A DNA stretch of 44,953 nucleotides. Origin: an uncultured Collinsella sp. (GTDB taxonomy: Bacteria > Actinomycetota > Coriobacteriia > Coriobacteriales > Coriobacteriaceae). Positions 39,412-44,953 of this stretch are shown here, piece by piece. Position 1 is the first letter of the stretch, and the number at the start of each line of letters is the position of its first letter. Location: contig CABSNU010000016.1 in assembly GCA_902479135.1 (NCBI GenBank), positions 1 to 44,953 of the forward strand, read 5' to 3'. The notes below the pieces were generated by a model. That model did not search any database. It was given only the letters and a program-made list of their open reading frames with translations, and was not told where the DNA came from. The translations under genes were made by a program, and so were the position numbers.

Positions 39412-40677
39412 TTAGGCGACGGTACGAAGAATCTGGCAGCGCACATTCTGAGAACCGCCAAAACCGCGCAGGAAGGCCGTCTCAGGAATCTTCTTCATCT
39501 GGGTTGCACCGGCGACGCCGCGCATCTGCTTGACGGCCTCGACGATATCGGCGATACCGGATGCGCCATGAGCGTGGCCGAAGTTGCAACGGCCACCGTG
39601 CGGGTTGATGGGCTTATCGCCGTCAAAAGCGGTGCGGCCATCGATCGCATACTTCCAAGCCTCGCCGCGCGGAATATAGCCGCACTCCTCGGCCGAGACG
39701 ATCTCGGAAGCCAGGAAGAAGTCATTGCACATAAACAGGTCGATCTCATCGGGGCTCACGCCGGTAAGGTCGTAGACCTGCTTGGCAGCAAGCTCGGTAG
39801 CCCAGTGCTCGTTGTGAAGCAGGCCGGCTTCGACGGCAGAGGCGCCCGTACCCAGCACCTCAATAGGCGCATACGGCATGCCCATGGCTTTGGCCTTCTC
39901 CGTGGGCATCACGACAACAGCGGCGGCACCGTCGCACTTCTTCTCAAAGCCGGTAACGCGCAGGTACTGCGTAACGCGCGGGTTGTACATGCTCTTGAGA
40001 TACTCGTCGGCGGTATCGAACCCAGCTGCCTTCGCATCCTCCTCGACCGTGGTCTCATACCACGCAAGGGGATTCAGGACGGCACCGCGGCGAAGGCTCT
40101 TGGTAAGGCCGTTCAGGGCGTCATCGATCTGATCGGCGGTAAGGTCGTACTGCATCGAATACTCGTTGATCCAGTTGTCGAACGACACGCCAAAGGCGCC
40201 ATCGAGCGGGCGACCATACGCGCGGTCATAGATCTTATCGAGCGAGGGAATCATGACATCGAGCGTAAAGTCCTGGCGAATATGCGAGGGCATGTGCTCA
40301 ACGGGAAGGGTCGAAGCCAAATCGCAGGCACCCGTAAGGACAACATCGTAGGCACCGGAGGCGACTGCCATCACGGCCTGCTCAAGGGCGACGTAGCCCG
40401 TGCAGCAAGCCTCGGAATGATGGACGGAACCCTTGGCACGAACGCCAAACCAATCGGCAACCTGCATGTTGGGGGTAATGCAATCACCAACGAGATAGGG
40501 ATTGGCGCTGCCGTGATAGAAAAAGTCGATATCGCGGGGCTCAAGACCGGCATCGGCAATTGCCTCGAGGGCCGCATAGCCAAACGCCTCGCCCTCGCCA
40601 ATACCCTGGGTCTCGGGATGCTCCTCAAAATCCTTGAACGGGGTGCAGCCTACGCCTACAATCGAGACGCTGCGCAT
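39412..40677 (-). CDS. Thiolase-like acyltransferase (SCPx/PhlC type)
   Basis: Encodes 421 residues. Thiolase fold: VSIVGVGCTPFKDFEEHPE near the N-terminus, the nucleophile Cys region HHSEACCTGYVALEQAV, GVSFDNWINEYS, the family's Asn-His region NPHGGRCNFGHAHGASG, and a C-terminal FGGSQNVRCQI. It resembles the SCPx/PhlC group that works with a DUF35 subunit, not a plain acetoacetyl-CoA thiolase, so it may catalyse C-C bond formation or cleavage on an acyl thioester. ATG 40677 was chosen because it gives the standard MRSVSIVGVG beginning and has GGAAAG upstream; a GTG seven codons earlier is possible. Confidence 0.9.
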   Translation of the reverse strand: MRSVSIVGVGCTPFKDFEEHPETQGIGEGEAFGYAALEAIADAGLEPRDIDFFYHGSANPYLVGDCITPNMQVADWFGVRAKGSVHHSEACCTGYVALEQAVMAVASGAYDVVLTGACDLASTLPVEHMPSHIRQDFTLDVMIPSLDKIYDRAYGRPLDGAFGVSFDNWINEYSMQYDLTADQIDDALNGLTKSLRRGAVLNPLAWYETTVEEDAKAAGFDTADEYLKSMYNPRVTQYLRVTGFEKKCDGAAAVVVMPTEKAKAMGMPYAPIEVLGTGASAVEAGLLHNEHWATELAAKQVYDLTGVSPDEIDLFMCNDFFLASEIVSAEECGYIPRGEAWKYAIDGRTAFDGDKPINPHGGRCNFGHAHGASGIADIVEAVKQMRGVAGATQMKKIPETAFLRGFGGSQNVRCQILRTVA

Positions 40678-40750
40678 GTTCTTTCCGAGCGTAACCACTG
40701 AATATCACATCCTAATCATGTGAAGGTGTACGAAATGATGGCGCAGTCCG

Positions 40751-40787
40751 GCCGCGAGCGAAGGTGAGAGAGCGCTCGCGGCTTTTC
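40751..40787 (+). terminator. Plus-strand terminator upstream of the thiolase gene
   Basis: gccgcgagcg (40751-40760) and cgctcgcggc (40773-40782) form a perfect 10-bp stem followed on the plus strand by ttttctg. It faces the opposite way from the surrounding genes, so it would stop antisense transcripts or act as a leader structure on the minus strand. The gap 40678-41020 also holds the palindrome gttcttttgaac (40819-40830) and the dyad gggaca/tgtccc (near 40864-40888), candidate operators for the TetR regulator. Confidence 0.6.
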
Positions 40788-41006
40788 TGTGCCGTCACAC
40801 GTTGAACTACTGCAGTGGTTCTTTTGAACGTAGCTTTAGTGTAAGAGTGGTTTATTTGGTGCCGTGGGACAAAATGCCGCTATGTGTCCCATCATTTGGT
40901 ACGCATAGCTAAATTTCGTTCCAAATAGCAGATAAATGACTATGCTTAAAGCCGATTCATAGGGCTGGAACGCTTTGAGTTCACTGCATGCGCAACCGTT
41001 CATCCC

Positions 41007-41032
41007 TAAAAAACAGCCGCTCACCCGAGCGG
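41007..41032 (-). terminator. Terminator overlapping the TetR stop codon
   Basis: On the minus strand gccgctcgggtgagcggc followed by tgtttttta; the stop codon TGA lies in the loop side of the stem. A compact overlapping intrinsic terminator that separates the PPTase-TetR unit from the thiolase unit. Confidence 0.8.
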
Positions 41033-41638
41033 CTTTTCAAAATCAGGGATCCGCGGATGCCAATGGCGCGATGCATCGTCGACAAAGAGCGGTGCGTAGA
41101 ACATGCGATTGAGCGCGGCGGCAACGGTTCGTGCCTCAAGGTCAGGCCGGACTTCGAGCCAATACTGGATGAGGTTATGGTGGCCCGCAAGCGCAAAAGC
41201 AAGATACAGATCGAGGTCCGTCTCATCTGAAAACGTCGACCGCAAACGATCGCGAAAATAGTCATGCATGAAGATCGTTGCCTTGTGTGCAAACACGGGA
41301 TCACCGTTATCGCTGTTAAGCGCCAGGACTTTCGAGCGATTGGCCTTGAGGATTTCCATGCGCTTGATCATCGTGGGCGTGGGATCAAGCTGCGCATCAC
41401 CAAAACGAGCCTCAAGGGCAACGTCGTTAATGTCTTGCATGTTCTGGAGCAGCTCATCTTCAAAGCGCTTGACCACATCATCGACAGAGCGGTAACAACG
41501 ATAGAAGGTTGATTTTGATGTATGGGCAAGACGGAGTACGTCGGTGACCTTAATCGATTGCACAGGCGTTGTCGCCATAAGTTCAAAGACGGCGCCTTCG
41601 ATCCGCGAAGCAATATCGTTTTTAGCGTTCAGTGACAT
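41021..41638 (-). CDS. TetR/AcrR-type regulator of the acyl cluster
   Basis: Encodes 205 residues. The N-terminal helix-turn-helix is readable (SIKVTDVLRLAHTSKSTFYRCYRSVDDV, helix-turn-helix at about residues 28-50), typical of TetR/AcrR repressors; the ligand domain is variable. GGGGAGGCCTTCT precedes ATG 41638. It starts 30 bp after the PPTase gene and the pair is probably one transcript. Most likely regulator of the thiolase operon, which lies directly downstream on the same strand behind the terminator at 41007. Confidence 0.9.
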   Translation of the reverse strand: MSLNAKNDIASRIEGAVFELMATTPVQSIKVTDVLRLAHTSKSTFYRCYRSVDDVVKRFEDELLQNMQDINDVALEARFGDAQLDPTPTMIKRMEILKANRSKVLALNSDNGDPVFAHKATIFMHDYFRDRLRSTFSDETDLDLYLAFALAGHHNLIQYWLEVRPDLEARTVAAALNRMFYAPLFVDDASRHWHPRIPDFEKPLG

Positions 41639-41667
41639 AGAAGGCCTCCCCTGTTGGCGATTGGCTA

Positions 41668-42312
41668 CTATGCTACCCGAAAGGCATGCTCCTCAATGGC
41701 GATATGGGGCATAGAACGCGCTGCACAAGAGATGACACACTGGCCAAACACCACCGAGGAAGTAAACCATCCGCTTGGCAACCCGTCTTTGCGGGGATCG
41801 ATTGAAAAGCCGGACCCCTCCGCCTTCAGGACGGCTTCGATACGCGTCCAAACCCGACACAGCCGAAAGGCGCGTTCCTGCGAATCTGCCGCAGCGTCAA
41901 TCCACGCCCGTTCCCTTGAGCTCGCCATACGCTCAACCGCAATAGGTACAATCTCATCGACCGCCTCGATATCCACGCCAATAGGTCCTCCGACCGACCG
42001 AGCAACATCGGAAACAGCGAGGACGGCCACGCTTCCGCCATGTGAAATGGAAATAGAGGGGGCCTCCCCATCCGCAAGCTCGATCTTGCCGAAAGCAGAA
42101 CGCGCAAGCTGGGTGTCGTCGAAGACACCCAGGGCGTCGCGAAGCAGCAGACCCACGCCCGCAGCTTCCCTCCGAGACGCAATGGGGAGATCACCATTGG
42201 AGGCACGCGAGGCATAACGTCCCGCGATTGATGCCATATCAACGGTCTCGCCGGGATCGATCGCAGAAACGTCAACGAGGTGCACGGTTATGTTCAAAAT
42301 GGTCAACCCCAC
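41668..42312 (-). CDS. 4'-phosphopantetheinyl transferase (Sfp-type)
   Basis: Encodes 214 residues. Core motifs: ISISHGGSVAVLAVSD, GPIGVDIEAVDE (the magnesium-binding Asp-x-Glu) and VWTRIEAVLKAEGSG (the W-x-x-x-E-A-x-x-K motif). It transfers phosphopantetheine from CoA to a carrier-protein serine. A PPTase next to a cluster with its own ACP-like gene suggests a dedicated pair. The start is uncertain: the frame begins at GTG 42312 with no ribosome site, and TTG 42297 is an alternative giving MNITVHLVD. Confidence 0.85.
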   Translation of the reverse strand: MGLTILNITVHLVDVSAIDPGETVDMASIAGRYASRASNGDLPIASRREAAGVGLLLRDALGVFDDTQLARSAFGKIELADGEAPSISISHGGSVAVLAVSDVARSVGGPIGVDIEAVDEIVPIAVERMASSRERAWIDAAADSQERAFRLCRVWTRIEAVLKAEGSGFSIDPRKDGLPSGWFTSSVVFGQCVISCAARSMPHIAIEEHAFRVA

Positions 42313-42384
42313 TCGATTGAGATGACAAGGCTAAACTGACGCTCAGAACCGCTCTTTCATGAATCGAGGTACCTTTTGCCGACG

Positions 42385-42407
42385 ATTTGGCGACCCATTT
42401 GGCGACC
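42385..42407. repeat. Two tandem 12-bp repeats near the tRNA-Val 3' end
   Basis: atttggcgacc occurs at 42385-42395 and again at 42397-42407, a period of 12 bp, 45 bp beyond the tRNA-Val 3' end. Repeats of this kind are found at recombinase arm sites, but no integrase is visible. Confidence 0.5.
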
Positions 42408-42444
42408 AAAACAAAACAGCCCAGAGGACATAGCCTCTGGGCTG
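42407..42444 (-). terminator. Intrinsic terminator after tRNA-Val
   Basis: A perfect 11-bp stem cagcccagagg/cctctgggctg (42417-42427 / 42434-42444) followed on the minus strand by TTTTGTTTTGG. It ends the tRNA-Gly/tRNA-Val transcript. Confidence 0.85.
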
Positions 42445-42452
42445 CGAACATT

Positions 42453-42527
42453 TGGTGGGCGTTAGAAGATTTGAACTTCTGACCTCTTCCGTGTCAGGGA
42501 AGCGCTCTCCCCCTGAGCTAAACGCCC
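42453..42527 (-). tRNA. tRNA-Val(GAC)
   Basis: 75 nt with encoded CCA. Acceptor stem gggcgtt/aacgccc, D-loop tagctcagggggagagc, anticodon stem cttcc/ggaag with loop ctgacac giving anticodon GAC, T-arm gttcaaatc. It starts 3 bp after tRNA-Gly, so both come from one transcript. Confidence 0.95.
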
Positions 42528-42530
42528 AAA

Positions 42531-42606
42531 TGGAGCGGACAACGGGGCTCGAACCCGCGACCCCAACCTTGGCAAGGTTGTGCTCTACCAACTGAGCCAT
42601 GTCCGC
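42531..42606 (-). tRNA. tRNA-Gly(GCC), copy 1
   Basis: 76 nt with encoded CCA. Acceptor gcggaca/tgtccgc, anticodon loop ttgccaa (GCC), T-loop ttcgagc. Identical base for base to the copy at 44661-44736. Preceded by a good promoter at 42619-42647. Confidence 0.95.
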
Positions 42607-42618
42607 TTACGAGGATTA

Positions 42619-42647
42619 ATCTTACGTGATACCCGCATCCTATGCAA
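42619..42647 (-). promoter_or_regulatory. Promoter of the tRNA-Gly/tRNA-Val unit
   Basis: TTGCAT (42647-42642) and TAAGAT (42624-42619) on the minus strand with a 17-bp spacer, 13 bp before the tRNA-Gly 5' end. Confidence 0.7.
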
Positions 42648-42747
42648 GAACTTTTTTTGAAAAGTTTTGCGACACCCTCGCGAACCTCGCGAAGACATCA
42701 GCCACCACGGAAAGCGCAGGCAAACGCAAACTCGCCGCAAGAGGCCC

Positions 42748-44481
42748 CTACAACTCAGCGAGCATGATCCAGGCAGAACTGTCCTGCGCGAGCTTGCCGT
42801 CTGCAAGCGGTGATGAGGTGAGCAGGACCCTGCCCGCCGGCAGCTCCACGGGTGCTGCACCGAAGTTCGTCACACACGCCCAGCCGTTGTCGCGGCGATA
42901 GGCGATGACGCCGCCCTCAGCGCCCTCGGCACCATCCGCAAGGCCGGTGCGCCCGTCAAGATCGAGCCACTTAAGATCGTTGGCGCACCCGCGCAGCTTG
43001 CGCCGCAGCCAGAGGGCGTCACGATAGAGCGCAAGCATCGATGTCGGGTCCGCTTCTTCCCTATCGGCAGCGTAATCGGAAAACCATGCAGGCTGCGGCA
43101 GATGGGGCGCCGCATCGGCGTCCGCCGGTGAAAACCCAAACGATCCGCCCTGCACGGGATCGTCCGCTGCCACCCACGGCAGGGGCACACGGCAGCCGTC
43201 GCGCCCCTTCTCGCGCTTCGGTCCGTGCGTATTGGTCGCAGTAGGATCTTCGAGTGCGGCCCACGGAATGTCAGCCACCTCAAAAAGGCCGAGCTCCTCA
43301 CCCTGATACACGTATGCCGAGCCCGGAAGCGCCAGCTCAAGCAAAAGGGCCGCCCGCGCGCGGCGCTCACCGAGTTCACGGTCCTCGTCATAAGACGACC
43401 CGTCGCGTAAGAGCCAGTCGAGCGCAATCTGGTGGTAGCGCGTCGCCTTGATTTGCGGCAGGGCATAGCGCGTCGCCACGCGCGGCACGTCGTGGTTGGA
43501 GAGTACCCAGGTCGAGGCAGAATTGGATTCGATAGCCGCCTTCAAGCCCTCCTCGATTGCAGCGTGCATGTCATCATAGGTCCAAGTGGCCTTGGTAAAC
43601 TCAAAGTTGAATGTCTGGCCAAGCTCGCTGGGACGCGCGTAGAGATACTGGCGCTCGGGCAGCACCCATGCCTCGGCAACGGCGCTGCGCGGCGGATTAT
43701 AGCGGTCGAACACGCGGCGCCACTCGCGATAGATCTCGTGGACCTCGTTGCGGTCCCACAGCGGATGGGTGCCGTCCTCAACCATGTCATCGCCCTCGGC
43801 GAGATGCCACCGGTCGAGGTCATCGCGGTCGAGATCCTTGGCGAGACCGTGCGCCACATCAATGCGAAAGCCATCGACGCCTCGATCGCTCCAAAACGCC
43901 AGGACGTCGCAAAAGAACGCATGAACCTCGGGGCACGACCAGTCAAAGTCCGGCTGCTCGGGCGTAAACATGTGCAGATACCACTGACCGTCCGCGACGC
44001 GCGTCCAGGCGGGGCCACCAAAGTTGGCATTCCAATTGGTGGGAGGCAGCTCGCCGTGCTCGCCGCGACCATCGCGGAAGATATAACGGGCGCGCTCGGG
44101 CGATCCGGGGCCGGCGGCAAGAGCGGCTTTGAACCAGGGGTGCTGGTTGGATGAATGGTTGGGCACGATGTCGACGATGACCTTGATGCCGTGCGTATGA
44201 GCCGCAGCGATCATGTCATCGAAGTCATCAAGCGAGCCGAGACGTGGGTCGACATCGCAGTAGTCCGCCACATCATAGCCGCCATCGACGAGAGGCGATG
44301 GGTAAAACGGGCTCAGCCAGATGGCCTCGATACCCAGCCGCTCAAGATAGTCCATCTGCTGGGTAATGCCCGCGATATCGCCCAGACCCGAACCAGTCGA
44401 ATCCTTAAACGAGCGCGGGTAGATCTGATAGATCGCGGCGTCGGACATCCATGAGCGCGAAGAAGACTTTTCTGTAGCCAT
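42748..44481 (-). CDS. GH13 alpha-glucosidase / oligo-1,6-glucosidase
   Basis: Encodes 577 residues. All four GH13 regions are readable: VDIVPNHSS (I), GFRIDVAHG with the nucleophile Asp (II), AVAEAWVLPE with the acid/base Glu (III) and LSNHDVPR with the transition-state Asp (IV). The early YQIYPRSF and the absence of a signal peptide fit a cytoplasmic alpha-glucosidase that frees glucose from oligosaccharides. ATG 44481 follows AAGGGAGATACGCCCC; the longer frame to 44838 reads through tRNA genes. It is flanked by identical tRNA-Gly genes and has no sugar-transport gene beside it. Confidence 0.95.
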   Translation of the reverse strand: MATEKSSSRSWMSDAAIYQIYPRSFKDSTGSGLGDIAGITQQMDYLERLGIEAIWLSPFYPSPLVDGGYDVADYCDVDPRLGSLDDFDDMIAAAHTHGIKVIVDIVPNHSSNQHPWFKAALAAGPGSPERARYIFRDGRGEHGELPPTNWNANFGGPAWTRVADGQWYLHMFTPEQPDFDWSCPEVHAFFCDVLAFWSDRGVDGFRIDVAHGLAKDLDRDDLDRWHLAEGDDMVEDGTHPLWDRNEVHEIYREWRRVFDRYNPPRSAVAEAWVLPERQYLYARPSELGQTFNFEFTKATWTYDDMHAAIEEGLKAAIESNSASTWVLSNHDVPRVATRYALPQIKATRYHQIALDWLLRDGSSYDEDRELGERRARAALLLELALPGSAYVYQGEELGLFEVADIPWAALEDPTATNTHGPKREKGRDGCRVPLPWVAADDPVQGGSFGFSPADADAAPHLPQPAWFSDYAADREEADPTSMLALYRDALWLRRKLRGCANDLKWLDLDGRTGLADGAEGAEGGVIAYRRDNGWACVTNFGAAPVELPAGRVLLTSSPLADGKLAQDSSAWIMLAEL

Positions 44482-44620
44482 GGGGCGTATCTCCCTTACA
44501 ACGAGGTTATACGAGATGCCCACGATGATACGCCCAAAGTGGAAATTCGCGGCAAACAGCGCCACAGCCACGACCCAAAACGCTCGCCCCCTCTCGGGTT
44601 CGAGCCTAGGAGATAGGTAC

Positions 44621-44652
44621 AAAAAAAGCCCGGCTACCGTAGTAGTCGGGCT
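44621..44652 (-). terminator. Intrinsic terminator after tRNA-Gly copy 2
   Basis: An 11-bp stem with one G-U (44627-44637 / 44642-44652) followed on the minus strand by seven T. Confidence 0.9.
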
Positions 44653-44660
44653 GCTGCGTT

Positions 44661-44736
44661 TGGAGCGGACAACGGGGCTCGAACCCGCGACCCCAACCTT
44701 GGCAAGGTTGTGCTCTACCAACTGAGCCATGTCCGC
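44661..44736 (-). tRNA. tRNA-Gly(GCC), copy 2
   Basis: 76 nt including CCA, anticodon GCC, identical to the copy at 42531-42606. The two form direct repeats on either side of the GH13 gene. Confidence 0.95.
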
Positions 44737-44740
44737 ATAT

Positions 44741-44769
44741 GTAAAACAAAACGGGCGCCGGAGCGCCCG
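44741..44769 (-). terminator. Hairpin between tRNA-Cys and tRNA-Gly
   Basis: Stem cgggcgc/gcgcccg (44752-44758 / 44763-44769) followed on the minus strand by gttttgtttta. Possibly a partial terminator or processing signal within the tRNA cluster. Confidence 0.65.
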
Positions 44770-44778
44770 GATGTTGCC

Positions 44779-44852
44779 TGGAGGCGAAGCCCGGATTCGA
44801 ACCGGGGGTAAAGGCTTTGCAGGCCTCTGCCTTACCACTTGGCCACTTCGCC
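44779..44852 (-). tRNA. tRNA-Cys(GCA)
   Basis: 74 nt with encoded CCA. Acceptor ggcgaag/cttcgcc, anticodon loop ctgcaaa (GCA), T-arm gttcgaatc. Confidence 0.93.
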
Positions 44853-44853
44853 G

Positions 44854-44876
44854 AAAAAGGACCGCCTAAACGGTCC
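44854..44876 (-). terminator. Hairpin between tRNA-Gly copy 3 and tRNA-Cys
   Basis: Stem ggaccg/cggtcc with loop tttagg on the minus strand, then five T. It is placed like a terminator directly after the third tRNA-Gly. Confidence 0.75.
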
Positions 44877-44886
44877 GGAAATGCAA

Positions 44887-44953
44887 TGGAGCGGACAACG
44901 GGACTCGAACCCGCGACCCCAACCTTGGCAAGGTTGTGCTCTACCAACTGAGC
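44887..44953 (-). tRNA. tRNA-Gly(GCC), copy 3, cut by window end
   Basis: 67 nt seen; the 5' end lies outside the window. Same sequence as the other two except one base in the T stem (gactc in place of gctc context). Anticodon GCC, CCA encoded. Confidence 0.9.

Noticed and set aside
40836..41024. 62-codon minus-strand frame between TetR and thiolase genes
   Set aside because: No Shine-Dalgarno site and it overlaps the TetR terminator.
42343..42600. Open frame through tRNA-Gly and tRNA-Val
   Set aside because: It reads across two tRNA genes; not protein-coding.
44606..44947. Open frame through the tRNA cluster
   Set aside because: It covers three tRNA genes and their terminators.
1..44953. 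CRISPR array or insertion sequence
   Set aside because: No regularly spaced direct repeats and no transposase or integrase gene seen on either strand.

Overview
The window is a high-GC (roughly 60 percent by eye) bacterial chromosome segment. The gene content points to a strict gut anaerobe of the class Coriobacteriia, most likely Collinsella or a near relative: anaerobic ribonucleotide reductase (NrdD/NrdG), an aldo/keto reductase with bacterial ferredoxin motifs, a DUF3793-flavodoxin pair, a UvrX-type polymerase with YolD, a Pta/butyrate-kinase pair, and CCA-encoding tRNA genes. The genus is an inference; no rRNA is present to confirm it.

Layout. 1-3321 (+): an unrecognised gene, a ClpP-family serine protease and a soluble VirD4/TraG-like ATPase, tightly coupled. 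3463-5157 (-): glucose-6-phosphate isomerase. 5281-8026: a half-length iron-ADH-like gene between two copies of an 18-bp repeat, then an SOS polymerase/YolD operon behind a promoter with two LexA boxes. 8053-9785: a membrane-anchored HMA metallochaperone under a CsoR-like operator, and a divergent DUF3793-flavodoxin operon. 9903-13006 (-): a polar amino-acid ABC transporter whose permease carries an extra extracytoplasmic domain. 13154-16465 (-): endonuclease IV, a Gfo/Idh/MocA oxidoreductase and a ferredoxin-type aldo/keto reductase. Two copies of a 63-nt hairpin element sit just before the start codons of the first two of these. 16629-18431 (+): a cyclase-family hydrolase and a ketopantoate-reductase-like gene. 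18540-19712 (-): two small or secreted envelope proteins. 20025-22513: MetY with a 17-codon Cys/Met leader ORF, divergent from a LysR regulator. 22613-25133 (+): RNase HI, a second Gfo/Idh/MocA enzyme, acylphosphatase and a Fur/PerR regulator.

25210-29087: a HAD phosphatase, a UreE homologue cotranscribed with a SlyD-type FKBP (both nickel-chaperone families, with no urease in view), an M19 dipeptidase and a YgjP-type metallopeptidase. 29094-30763 (-): folE, an HD phosphohydrolase and folB. 30831-34061 (-): nrdG and nrdD, separated by two long inverted repeats and controlled by NrdR boxes.

34630-42312 (-) is the most unusual region. It holds a 4'-phosphopantetheinyl transferase and a TetR regulator, followed by thiolase, DUF35 OB-fold protein, an acyl-carrier-protein-like protein, phosphotransacylase, acyl kinase, an MFS transporter and a small membrane protein. 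I read it as a self-contained ACP-dependent thiolase/acyl-phosphate module that could end in substrate-level ATP formation and acid transport. An intrinsic terminator lies between the condensing pair and the ACP-kinase half. 42453-44953 (-): tRNA genes (Val, three Gly, Cys) around a GH13 alpha-glucosidase, which is flanked by two identical tRNA-Gly genes.

Start codons were moved from the longest open frame wherever a Shine-Dalgarno site or a promoter element fixed a shorter one; these choices are stated in the entries.
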